Below are positions 51,301 through 59,236 of a stretch of 64,000 bases of DNA, in pieces. Under the pieces are notes generated by a model that saw nothing but the letters and a program-made list of their open reading frames with translations, ran no database searches and had not been told where the DNA came from. Numbering within the stretch: the first letter of the stretch is position 1; every line of letters starts with the position of its first letter. Origin of the DNA: Nocardia rhamnosiphila NBRC 108938 (GTDB taxonomy: Bacteria > Actinomycetota > Actinomycetes > Mycobacteriales > Mycobacteriaceae); contig NZ_JOAJ01000002.1 in the NCBI RefSeq assembly GCF_000720425.1, positions 372,001 through 436,000 on the forward strand. The letters run 5' to 3'. A program made the translations under genes and the position numbers.

Positions 51301-51716
51301 CGATTCGTCTTTCTGCAGAGTGATGAAGCGCAGCTCCGGAAAACTTGGTTCGCCGCAGATGCCGCGGCGAGCTTAGCCCGGGACACTCTGGGGTAAGGGC
51401 GAATTCGAAGCAATTGAACGGATAGAAATCCGGTAAACAGCCGCGCTTCGGCTGCCTACCGGGGCATCCGGGGTCCGCGTCGGCCCCCGGCACCCGAGGT
51501 GACTTGTCCTCGACCCCCACGATCCGCGGCCGCCACCCCTTCACCACACCTCGGCACCATCACGACACCGAGATGACCGCCGCGGGCCCGGGCGGCATAC
51601 CGATCCTGCGCAATCGGTACGCGGCACCCGAGCCCGGTGGAGAGTCCATCGCGCGATATCACCGCGCGGGGACGGATGTCCCGATGACGGGACCGGCGCC
51701 GCCCCGCGAGCGACGG
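51301..51716. other. non-coding stretch between the two lipoprotein genes
   Basis: About 415 bp without a supported gene. A somewhat lower GC patch at 51385-51435 (GCGAATTCGAAGCAATTGAACGGATAG) may hold the promoter of the 51300 gene. No repeat or hairpin of note was found. Confidence 0.55.
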
Positions 51717-52226
51717 TCAGCTACACGCCGGATTCGGCTCACCGCTGCCCTGGACGGCCAGCAGCGAACAGAACGTCATCGCCGCCACCTTCCAGGTGTC
51801 ACCCTCCTTGATCGCCTGCCCGGATTGGTCCGGCAGCACCGGATTCCCGCCCAGCAGCAGGGTGTAGGTGACATCCGCTGTCTTGTCGTCGACGAGTTGG
51901 ACCGCGGCGACGGTCACACTCGTCCCGGAGGCCCGGGGGTCGGCGGCCATACCCTCGAGCATCGGCGCGAACGCGTCGCCCTTCTCGACGAGCCCCGCCC
52001 GCGTGGCGGCCGGCGACTTCCCGTCGAAGAAGGTGACGAACGCGTCGGTGATCTCCTTCTGGACCTCCGGGGAGGCCGCGGCCGGCGCGGCCGAACCGGT
52101 GGCGGCCGGAGCCGAGGTGGCCGCGGCGGCATCGTCGGTGGAATCGCCGCAGCCGAGGACGGCCGTGGCCGTCAGCGCCATCAGGCCGATGAGTGCGGCA
52201 CTACGCCGGGTTCTACTGGAACGCAT
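51717..52226 (-). CDS. Mtb12-like secreted lipoprotein (paralogue)
   Basis: 169 aa from the ATG at 52226; an upstream start at 52250 is possible. Signal MRSSRTRRSAALIGLMALTA with lipobox VLGC. Linker rich in Ala/Pro/Ser, then ITDAFVTFFDGKSPAATRAG near residue 58, GTSVTVAAVQLVDDKTADVT near 101 and IKEGDTWKVAAMTFCSLLAV near 137. It shares the FVTFF/YTTFF, TxxVxxVQLV and GWK/TWKxAAxTFC positions with the protein at 50758, so the two probably arose by duplication. Confidence 0.85.
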   Translation of the reverse strand: MRSSRTRRSAALIGLMALTATAVLGCGDSTDDAAAATSAPAATGSAAPAAASPEVQKEITDAFVTFFDGKSPAATRAGLVEKGDAFAPMLEGMAADPRASGTSVTVAAVQLVDDKTADVTYTLLLGGNPVLPDQSGQAIKEGDTWKVAAMTFCSLLAVQGSGEPNPACS

Positions 52227-52374
52227 GGCGGAAACCTTTCCGATGAACACGTCGATTCGTTGTCCATCAGGGAAATTCGGAAACAGGGTTCCGGGCAGTC
52301 GTAATCGGTTACGCTACCCGTGTCGAAGAATCCCTGACCGCCGGTTTCCTTTTCGGTGATCACTTTCCGATATC

Positions 52375-52410
52375 GGGGGATCGATACCGCGGCGAACGGA
52401 TCGATCCCCC
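52375..52410 (-). terminator. stem-loop after the enoyl-CoA hydratase gene
   Basis: GGGGGATCGAT at 52375-52385 and ATCGATCCCCC at 52400-52410 form an 11-bp perfect stem with a 14-base loop, starting 11 bp beyond the stop of the minus-strand hydratase at 52422. Confidence 0.7.
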
Positions 52411-52421
52411 GGGCGGCAGGT

Positions 52422-53210
52422 CTACTTGATATTCGATTTCATCTGTTCGAGGTCGACCAGAATCGGATAGCCACTCACACTCAACGCGTTTCCGTGCCCG
52501 GTGGAATGGATATCGAAAACCGATTGCACCGCCGCGTAGAAACCCTGGACGTCCAGCGTCTGGTTCACCGCCCGTTTCGCCTGGCGCAATCCGAACGGCG
52601 GCATCTTCGCGATCCGGGCCGCCAGCTCCGCGGTCTTGGCCGGTAGCTCCGCCAGCGGGACCACCGTGTTCACCATGCCGGTCTGCGCGGCCTCCTGCGC
52701 GGTGACCGCGCGGCCGGTGAACAGGATCTCCTTGGCCTTGCGCGGGCCGAGTTCCCAGGTGTGCCCGTGATACTCGACGCCGCCGATTCCCATCATCGCC
52801 ACCGGATCGGAGAACAGCGCGTTATCGGCGGCGATGATGAGATCACACGGCCAGCACAGCATCAGCCCGCCCGCGATACACCGGCCCTGGACCGCCGCGA
52901 TCGACGGTTTGGGCACATTGCGCCACCGCAGCGTGTACTCCAGGTACCGTCGGCTCTCGGTCTGATAGATCCAGTCGAGGGTGATCTTCTCCGGTTTCGG
53001 CCAGCTGTCGTCCTTGAGATCGTGGCCGGCCGAGAAATGCTTACCCGCGGCGTTCAGGACGATGACCACTACGTCGTCGTCGGTGGCCGCCCGTGTCCAG
53101 GCGGCATCGAGTTCGTCCAGCAGCGCCGAGTTCTGGGCATTGGCGGCCTCGGGCCGGTTCAGCGTGATCGTCGCGATCTTGTCGGCGACCTCGTAGTCGA
53201 TATACGACAA
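52422..53210 (-). CDS. enoyl-CoA hydratase/isomerase family protein
   Basis: 262 aa. VVVIVLNAAGKHFSAGHDLK near residue 47 and AAVQGRCIAGGLMLCWPCDL near 108 form the oxyanion hole. The loop after the second (ALFSDPVAMMGIGGVEYHGH near 135) lacks the classical pair of catalytic glutamates, and an inserted segment KPEKITLDWIYQTESRRY lies near 73, so a non-hydratase crotonase activity is possible. It lies about 120 bp downstream of the FadE at 53334 on the same strand and is probably co-transcribed. Confidence 0.9.
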   Translation of the reverse strand: MSYIDYEVADKIATITLNRPEAANAQNSALLDELDAAWTRAATDDDVVVIVLNAAGKHFSAGHDLKDDSWPKPEKITLDWIYQTESRRYLEYTLRWRNVPKPSIAAVQGRCIAGGLMLCWPCDLIIAADNALFSDPVAMMGIGGVEYHGHTWELGPRKAKEILFTGRAVTAQEAAQTGMVNTVVPLAELPAKTAELAARIAKMPPFGLRQAKRAVNQTLDVQGFYAAVQSVFDIHSTGHGNALSVSGYPILVDLEQMKSNIK

Positions 53211-53333
53211 AGCAGTACTCCTCGGTTCCGGGTGCGCCGGGCACGGGCCCGGCGCGAGTTTGCGCTTACTGCGCCGCCCGCGGCCGTCGGATCGCCCGGC
53301 CGCCGCGGAGACGCGATCCCATGGTGTCGCCGA

Positions 53334-54332
53334 TCATCGTGCGGCGGCGAGGTATTCCGCGGCGACCACCGCGCGATGCCGCGCCGCCCCGCCGAACAAC
53401 AGCTCACCGGCCTTGGCCCGCTTGATCGCGAACTGCAGATCGTTCTCCCAGGTGAAACCCATGGCCCCGAACAACTGCACCCCGTGGCGGAACACCGTCG
53501 ACTGGCATTCACCCGCCGCCGCTTTGGCCATCGCGGCCGCCAGCTTGCGCCGCGGATCGTCCTCGGCCAGGCACAGTGCCGCGAAATACGCCAGCGCCCT
53601 GGCTCGTTCGATGGCCAGATGCATATCGGCAGCCTTGTGCTGGACCGCTTGGAACGCGCCGATGGCGGTATCGAACTGATGCCGGGTGCGAACATGCTCG
53701 AGCACCATGTCGAGGACCCGCTGGCAGGCGCCCACCGTGGTCAGCGCCAGACCCGTCAGTGCCAGCTGGCGGGCACGTTCGGGATCGGCGGCGGTACGGT
53801 CGCCGTCGGTGACCCGTACCGCGTCGAAGGTGACCTCGGCCAAATGCAGCACCGGATCGAAGGCGGCGGTCCGCCGGGCGGTGACGGCATGGGCGGGGAC
53901 CACGAACACACCGGCTTCGGTGACCACCGCGAGACGCTCGCAGCGGTCACCGTCCAGGACCGGAGCGGGGCTGCCGTTCAGCAGCCAGCCGTCACCGTCG
54001 CGGGTCGCGGTGACCCCCTCGAACACCGCGGCGCCGGTGCCGTCGGCGGTGGCCGAATCCCCGGCCAGCGGCGCGAACTGGGTCATGGTGGCGAGATAGG
54101 GTGTGGGATCGGTCGCCCGGCCCAGCCCTTCGAGCACGATACCGAGTTCCACGGTCGCTTCCGGTTCCACCAGTTCGGTCCAGCCGAGTTCGACGTAGGT
54201 CTTCCACAGCCGGGCCGGATCCGCACCGGCGTCGACGATCTCCCGGATCACCGCGGGCGGGCACTCCTTGGCGGTGACTTCCCGGACCGTATCGCGCAGC
54301 AGCCGTTGATCGGTATCGAACTCGAAGAGCAT
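53334..54332 (-). CDS. acyl-CoA dehydrogenase, short FadE
   Basis: 332 aa from the ATG at 54332 with AGGAGG 9 bases upstream. FDTDQRLLRDTVREVTAKEC at the N-terminus, HLAEVTFDAVRVTDGDR near residue 165, RTRHQFDTAIGAFQAVQHKA near 215 and HGVQLFGAMGFTWENDLQFA near 282. The TEPxxGSD loop is replaced by FEGVTATRDGDGWLLNG, so it is of the beta-type; no alpha partner is adjacent, unlike the other pairs. Its promoter holds a GAGAAT palindrome. Confidence 0.88.
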   Translation of the reverse strand: MLFEFDTDQRLLRDTVREVTAKECPPAVIREIVDAGADPARLWKTYVELGWTELVEPEATVELGIVLEGLGRATDPTPYLATMTQFAPLAGDSATADGTGAAVFEGVTATRDGDGWLLNGSPAPVLDGDRCERLAVVTEAGVFVVPAHAVTARRTAAFDPVLHLAEVTFDAVRVTDGDRTAADPERARQLALTGLALTTVGACQRVLDMVLEHVRTRHQFDTAIGAFQAVQHKAADMHLAIERARALAYFAALCLAEDDPRRKLAAAMAKAAAGECQSTVFRHGVQLFGAMGFTWENDLQFAIKRAKAGELLFGGAARHRAVVAAEYLAAAR

Positions 54333-54370
54333 CCGGGCTGCCTCCTGTGGCGGGGTTGCGTTACGTTCAG

Positions 54371-54385
54371 GAGAATAGCATTCTC
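54371..54385. promoter_or_regulatory. operator-like palindrome GAGAAT-AGC-ATTCTC
   Basis: A perfect 6-3-6 site 39 bp upstream of the FadE start and about 130 bp before the divergent TetR. Two further GTTCTCC half-sites lie at 54450 and 54474, nearer the TetR gene. It could control both directions. Confidence 0.78.
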
Positions 54386-54515
54386 TTGAGATGAAATTAA
54401 TAGTCTCCTCAGTGGCGCGGACACGGGACGTGCCTGCCCAGACATGGGACGTTCTCCGGTACAGTGCACTCATGTTCTCCACAGATGGGATCGATGGGAT
54501 CGGACGGGCCATCCG

Positions 54516-55172
54516 GTGACCAGCCCGAGCGAAGAACCGGCCTGGAAGCAGCGCGCCGTCGAGCGCTCGATCCGCACCGCGAAACTACGCGCGGAGCAGC
54601 GGGTCCAGCGCTTCCTCGATGCCGCCCAGGCGATCATCACCGAGAAGGGCACCACCGATTTCACGGTCCAGGAGGTCGTGGATCGGTCGAAACAGTCCCT
54701 GCGCAGCTTCTACCTGCAGTTCGACGGTAAGCACGAACTGCTGCTGGCCCTGTTCGAGGACGCCCTGAGCCGGACCGCGGAACAGATCCGCGCGGCCGCG
54801 GCGGGTAAGGACAACGCCCTGGAACGGCTGCAACTGGCCGTGGAACTCCTCTACGAACTGTGCCGCCCGGATCCGACCGCACAGCGCCCGCTGTTCACCG
54901 ATTTCGCGCCACAGCTGCTGGTCAGCCATCCGGCCCAGGTGAAGGTCGCGCACACCCCGCTGCTGGCATTGTTCACCGAACTCATGATCGACGCGGACAA
55001 GGCCGGACTGCTCCGCAGCGAGGTCAACCCGCGCCGGATGGCGGCCATGGTGATGCAGACGGTCATGTTCACCGCACAGTCCAACGGCGGTATCGACGAC
55101 GAGACCGCGTATCCCATCTCCGCCGAGGAGATCTGGGAATTCTGCGCCCGGGGCTTCGCGCACGCCGACTGA
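54516..55172 (+). CDS. TetR family regulator, candidate controller of the GAGAAT motif
   Basis: 218 aa from the GTG at 54516. The DNA-binding domain is RFLDAAQAIITEKGTTDFTV, QEVVDRSKQSLRSFYLQFDG at about residues 30-70, followed by KHELLLALFEDALSR. The effector domain contains LLYELCRPDPTAQRPLFTDF and MVMQTVMFTAQSNGGIDD. It is flanked by two copies of the palindrome (54371 and 55175), the second starting 3 bp after its stop in the promoter of TesB. This makes it the best candidate to bind the motif throughout the window, but that is inference. Confidence 0.9.
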   Translation: MTSPSEEPAWKQRAVERSIRTAKLRAEQRVQRFLDAAQAIITEKGTTDFTVQEVVDRSKQSLRSFYLQFDGKHELLLALFEDALSRTAEQIRAAAAGKDNALERLQLAVELLYELCRPDPTAQRPLFTDFAPQLLVSHPAQVKVAHTPLLALFTELMIDADKAGLLRSEVNPRRMAAMVMQTVMFTAQSNGGIDDETAYPISAEEIWEFCARGFAHAD

Positions 55173-55174
55173 GC

Positions 55175-55201
55175 GAGAATAACGTTCTCCAAATCAGAGA
55201 A
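55175..55201. promoter_or_regulatory. operator-like palindrome GAGAAT-AAC-GTTCTC with extra half-site
   Basis: The 15-bp palindrome covers 55175-55189 (one A-to-G change in the right arm). GAGAA at 55197-55201 then pairs with its TTCTC at 7-bp spacing. The block lies 20-45 bp upstream of the TesB start in an AT-rich patch that could include the promoter. Confidence 0.75.
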
Positions 55202-55220
55202 ACAGGCTTACACTCGCTGT

Positions 55221-56072
55221 ATGCCCGATCTCTGGACCGACCTTCTCGCCTGCATGGACCTACGCCTGCGGCCGACCGCGCCGCAGACCGGCGACGACGA
55301 CGCGCCCGCCGCCGACCCCCAGGCCACCCTCTCGGTGTTCGAGGGCCCCAATCAGCAACTCGAATACCACCGCTTGTTCGGCGGCCAGCTGCTGGCGCAG
55401 TTCCTGCGCGCGGCGGTTTTCGCCTGCCCCGACAAGACCGTGAAATCCGTGCACGTGATCTTCGCGCGCGAAGGTAAGAGCGACGCCCCGGTGTACTACG
55501 TGGTGCAACCGCAGCACCGCGGCCGCTCCTTCGCGACCCTCACCATCGCCGCGCGCCAGAAGGGCGATGTGATCGCCACCGCGCTGGTCTCCATGACCGC
55601 GATGGAGGACGGCCGGCAGAGCCAGGAGATCGCGGCGCCCTCACCGCTGCCGGGACCCGAGCACCGGATCGAGATCGGACTCATCCCCTGGGAGACCCGC
55701 TCACTGACCGACCTGAGCGATGAATCGGTGGGCCCGGCCGAATACGACCTGTGGATGCGTACCCCCGAGGTCGGGCCCGAACTCGCCCCCGGACTGGTGG
55801 CCTACGCGACCGACCTGAACGTGATCGGTACGGTGCTGCGCCAGCTCGACGGTTTCGAGCACAGCGGTAACGGCACCGAATTCACCTCGGCCACCACCTC
55901 GCACACTCTCTGGTTCCATCGGCCGTTCCGCAGCGACGATTGGCTGCTGCTGCGGCATCACGGCACGGTCCTGGCCCACGGTCGCGCCTACGGACGCGGC
56001 GACGTCCTCACCACCGACGGCACTCTGGTGGCCTCCTTCGCGCAGGAAGCCCTGCTGCGTTTCCGTCCCTGA
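55221..56072 (+). CDS. tesB: acyl-CoA thioesterase II
   Basis: 283 aa, double hotdog. N-terminal YHRLFGGQLLAQFLRAAVFA near residue 49, HVIFAREGKSDAPVYYVVQP near 78; C-terminal AYATDLNVIGTVL near 195 holds Asp199, SHTLWFHRPFRSDDWLL the next strand and SFAQEALLR Gln275, matching the Asp and Gln of the E. coli TesB triad. It hydrolyses acyl-CoA to free acid and CoA, perhaps relieving CoA sequestration during degradation. It begins an operon with two more genes. Confidence 0.93.
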   Translation: MPDLWTDLLACMDLRLRPTAPQTGDDDAPAADPQATLSVFEGPNQQLEYHRLFGGQLLAQFLRAAVFACPDKTVKSVHVIFAREGKSDAPVYYVVQPQHRGRSFATLTIAARQKGDVIATALVSMTAMEDGRQSQEIAAPSPLPGPEHRIEIGLIPWETRSLTDLSDESVGPAEYDLWMRTPEVGPELAPGLVAYATDLNVIGTVLRQLDGFEHSGNGTEFTSATTSHTLWFHRPFRSDDWLLLRHHGTVLAHGRAYGRGDVLTTDGTLVASFAQEALLRFRP

Positions 56073-56106
56073 CCGGCAGTACCGCACTCCACGGACGGAG
56101 CATCCG

Positions 56107-57189
56107 ATGCAACCAGACACTTTGACCTCCGCCGCCGGTCGTGACTCCGGCGGCCTGTACCGGGTTGCCCAATGGGCCACCGGCACCATCGGCCGACGCG
56201 CCCTGCGCGCGGTGATCGCCCATCCGGGACTCGAACTGGCCGCTCTCTATTCGCATTCGCCGGACAAGGCCGGGCTCGACGCCGCCGAACTCTGTGGCCT
56301 GGACGCACCGACCGGAGTCCGGGCGACCGCCGATATCGAGCAGATTCTGGCCCGGCACCCGGACTGCGTGCTCTATATGCCGCAGACCTGCGATATCGAC
56401 GAGGTGTGCGCGATCCTGGCCGCGGGCACGAATATCGTCACCACCGTCGGCCTCTTCCATCACCCGCCCAGTATGGATCCCGGGATCCGGGCCCGGGTGG
56501 AGGCGGCCTGCGCCGCGGGCACCACCTCGATCCACAGCACCGGCAGCAGCCCGGGATTCATCACCGAGGCGGTACCGCTGGTACTCGCCTCGATCCAGCG
56601 ACGGCTCGACTCGCTGGCCATCGAGGAATACGCCGACCTCTCCCAGCGGAACTCGCCGGCCATCCTGTTCGACGTCATGGGCTTCGGCAGCCCCCCGGCC
56701 GAGTTCGCCACCGCCCGGCTCGACCACCTACGCGACAGCTTCGGGCCGTCGCTGCGGTTGCTCGCCGACGGCATCGGCCTGCCCCTCGACGAGGTCACCG
56801 CGGCGGGCGAGGTCGCGACCGCGGGACACACATTCGACATCGCCGCCGGCACCGTCGAGAAGGGCACCGTGGCGGCGCAGCGCATCACGATCGCCGGCCG
56901 GCGCGCCGGGCACACCGTCGTATCCTTCCGGGCCGTCTGGCATTGCGGTGCCGACGCCGAAACCGGCTGGGATATCCGCCCCACCGGCTGGCATCTGTCG
57001 GTGCGCGGGGATGCTCCGCTCGAGATCGATATGGTGTTCCCCTTCCCGCTCGCGGAGATGGCCGAACACTCCCCCTCCTATACCGCCAACCGTGCGGTCA
57101 ACGCCGTCGCACCCGTCTGCGCGGCGCCACCGGGCATCCGCACGGTACTGGACCTGCCGGCGATCACCGCGAACCTGGGACGACCATGA
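56107..57189 (+). CDS. dihydrodipicolinate-reductase-like NAD(P)-dependent oxidoreductase
   Basis: 360 aa. N-terminal Rossmann domain YRVAQWATGTIGRRALRAVI at about residues 18-37, ELAALYSHSPDKAGLDAAEL, and VLYMPQTCDIDEVCAILAAG. The second domain (TGSSPGFITEAVPLVLASIQ onward) fits the DapB-like/amine-dehydrogenase group common in mycobacteria and Nocardia. Not a lysine-pathway DapB: it is longer and lacks the family's HHxxK block. Its substrate is unknown. It overlaps the following SnoaL-like gene by ATGA. Confidence 0.88.
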   Translation: MQPDTLTSAAGRDSGGLYRVAQWATGTIGRRALRAVIAHPGLELAALYSHSPDKAGLDAAELCGLDAPTGVRATADIEQILARHPDCVLYMPQTCDIDEVCAILAAGTNIVTTVGLFHHPPSMDPGIRARVEAACAAGTTSIHSTGSSPGFITEAVPLVLASIQRRLDSLAIEEYADLSQRNSPAILFDVMGFGSPPAEFATARLDHLRDSFGPSLRLLADGIGLPLDEVTAAGEVATAGHTFDIAAGTVEKGTVAAQRITIAGRRAGHTVVSFRAVWHCGADAETGWDIRPTGWHLSVRGDAPLEIDMVFPFPLAEMAEHSPSYTANRAVNAVAPVCAAPPGIRTVLDLPAITANLGRP

Positions 57190-57596
57190 ACGACCACGAA
57201 GCACTGCGCGCACTCAAAGCCCGCTATTTCCGCCTGATGGACACCAAGGACTGGGCCGGGTTCCGCGCACTGTTCTGCGACGACGTGGTGATCGACCTTT
57301 CCGAGTCGGGTGGCGAGGTGATCACCGGTGCGGACGAGTTCCTCACCTTCCTCACCGGCCGGATCGGCGACGCGCTGACGATCCATCACGGGCACTCCCC
57401 CGAGATCGATGTGCTGAGCGAGACCACGGCCCAGGGTATCTGGGCGCTGGAGGACCGGCTGTCCTGGCCGAACGGTACGCGAGTGCACGGTTTCGGGCAC
57501 TACCACGAGACCTACGCCAAGATCGACGGCACATGGCGTATCCGGACCCAGCGGCTGACCCGCCTGCACACGGACTACCGGCCCGCGGACGCCTAG
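57186..57596 (+). CDS. SnoaL-like / NTF2-fold protein
   Basis: 136 aa. ALRALKARYFRLMDTKDWAG and FRALFCDDVVIDLSESGG open the fold; IHHGHSPEIDVLSETTAQGI, VHGFGHYHETYAKIDGTWRI close it. His-rich HHGH and HGFGHYH segments line what would be the pocket. It resembles the SnoaL-like group near steroid and aromatic catabolism genes. Last gene of the TesB operon; its stop overlaps the convergent TPR gene by four bases. Confidence 0.87.
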   Translation: MNDHEALRALKARYFRLMDTKDWAGFRALFCDDVVIDLSESGGEVITGADEFLTFLTGRIGDALTIHHGHSPEIDVLSETTAQGIWALEDRLSWPNGTRVHGFGHYHETYAKIDGTWRIRTQRLTRLHTDYRPADA

Positions 57597-58069
57597 AACC
57601 GCGGGCAGCAGGACGAATCCCTGGTCCGGAGGCGAGATCGGGGCCCCCGAACCGGGCCACCGCTGGTCGGATTCGCGCTCCGTGGATAACCGGGGCACAG
57701 ACCGGCCACGGCACGCCGTAGCCAGAGTTCCGCCTCCTCCGCTTTCCCTTGCCGGGTCAGGAGGCGCGCTATGGCATATAACGCATGATGGTTTCCACCG
57801 CTCACCGACCGCCGGAACCAGGCTTCGGCCTCCTCGATCGCACCCCTTCCCTCCAACATGAGCGCGAGGTTGTACATCGCCGTGCCGTGATCGGCGGCGA
57901 CGGCTCGGCGGTACCACGTCTCGGCCGCGGAGGTCTCGCCCCTTTTCTCCAGCAGGACCGCAAGGTCGTTCATCGCCTCGGCGAGGCCTGCCTCGGCCGC
58001 GCGGCGCGCGCGGGTTTCGGCTTCGACCGAATCGCCCCGATTTTCCAGTAACACAGTGAGTACCCCCAT
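57593..58069 (-). CDS. tetratricopeptide/Sel1-like repeat protein, probably truncated
   Basis: 158 aa made of four 36-residue repeats with the pattern AEAGLAEAMNDLAVLLEKRG, ETSAAETWYRRAVAADHGTA, EEAEAWFRRSVSGGNHHALY. It starts within a repeat and ends in a basic, low-complexity tail (RSRLRTRDSSCCPRF), so it looks like the end of a larger protein whose N-terminal part has been lost; the 240 bp upstream shows no repeat sequence. Such repeats bind other proteins. Expression is doubtful. Confidence 0.65.
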   Translation of the reverse strand: MGVLTVLLENRGDSVEAETRARRAAEAGLAEAMNDLAVLLEKRGETSAAETWYRRAVAADHGTAMYNLALMLEGRGAIEEAEAWFRRSVSGGNHHALYAIARLLTRQGKAEEAELWLRRAVAGLCPGYPRSANPTSGGPVRGPRSRLRTRDSSCCPRF

Positions 58070-58306
58070 CGCTGTGGTCTCGCCGGTATCGGTGCTCGGC
58101 GAGGTTGCTCGTCGATCATCGACCGGCTGTCGGCGCCGACACAGACCTATGGTGCCGGAGCACTACGACACACTTCGCTCATCGAGGAAGACCGGTAACC
58201 GGGGGCAACCCGGCCCTCCGAGGCATTGCCGCCACGGCGCGGGCGGCCGAGCACTGGGGACCGGGCACCGAGTTGTTCGACCTGTCCCCCACGGCTTCTG
58301 CGCGGA

Positions 58307-59236
58307 TCACTCGGTGACGAGGCCGGTGGTGGGCCGGTCCCCGGTATCGACCGGCCGCATCAGGTGGTCGACGGCGGTATAGGGGTCGCATTCGCCCGCC
58401 CCGACCGCGTCGGCGAGGGCGCCGAGCGTGGGATGGACGCGTAATCGGCTGTAGGCGAGTGACAGGATCTGCGCCCGGGCCCGGGCGGCACGGCGCTGCG
58501 CGGTATCGGCGCGATGGTGGGCCTCGACGGCGCCGACCAGTTCGGGAATACCGGTACCGTTCGCCGCGACCGCCGTGAGAATCGGGACATCGGACTCGGC
58601 GCGCAACTCACGTACCGTCTGCTCGGCCCCGTCCCGGTCGGCCTTGTTCACCACCAGGATGTCGGCCACCTCGAGCAGTCCCGCCTTCGCGGCCTGCACG
58701 GCATCCCCGGCACCCGGGGTGAGGACCACGACGGTCGGGTCGGCCACGGCGGCGATTTCGATCTCGGACTGACCCACCCCGACCGATTCGATGACGACCA
58801 GGTCGTAGGACAGCGCGGCCAGCAGCCGGATCGCCGCGGGTACCGCCGCCGACAGTCCGCCCAGATGCCCGCGGGTCGCCATCGATCGAATCAGTACCCG
58901 CGGATCGTCGATATGGGCGGCCATACGGATCCGGTCACCGAGAAGCGCGCCGCCGCTGTACGGCGAGGACGGGTCGACGGCCAGCACGGCGACCCGGAGG
59001 CCCTGTGCACGATAGGTACTCACGACCGCCGCGATGGTGGTCGACTTCCCGGCGCCCGGCGGTCCGGTGAAACCCACCACCCGGATATCCGCCGGTTCCA
59101 GCAACCGCAGCACCTCGTCGCGGGCCGGCCCCTCGATCAGGGTGAGCAACCGGCCCGCCGCGCGCACCGATCCGGTGCGCGCGGCGGCGATCAGTTCCGC
59201 CGGGGACCTGCCCCCGGCGGCACCGTTGCCGGTCAC
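58307..59236 (-). CDS. meaB: MeaB/ArgK-type GTPase (methylmalonyl-CoA mutase chaperone family)
   Basis: 309 aa from the GTG at 59236, which overlaps the thiolase stop. FTGPPGAGKSTT at about residues 56-67 is the P-loop, VDPSSPYSGGALLGDRIRM near 87, IESVGVGQSEIEIA near 147 (switch/Walker B), VVNKADRDGAEQTV near 192 (NKxD). MeaB protects and reloads B12-dependent acyl-CoA mutases. No mutase gene is in the window; it may serve one elsewhere or one just lost. Confidence 0.92.
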   Translation of the reverse strand: MTGNGAAGGRSPAELIAAARTGSVRAAGRLLTLIEGPARDEVLRLLEPADIRVVGFTGPPGAGKSTTIAAVVSTYRAQGLRVAVLAVDPSSPYSGGALLGDRIRMAAHIDDPRVLIRSMATRGHLGGLSAAVPAAIRLLAALSYDLVVIESVGVGQSEIEIAAVADPTVVVLTPGAGDAVQAAKAGLLEVADILVVNKADRDGAEQTVRELRAESDVPILTAVAANGTGIPELVGAVEAHHRADTAQRRAARARAQILSLAYSRLRVHPTLGALADAVGAGECDPYTAVDHLMRPVDTGDRPTTGLVTE

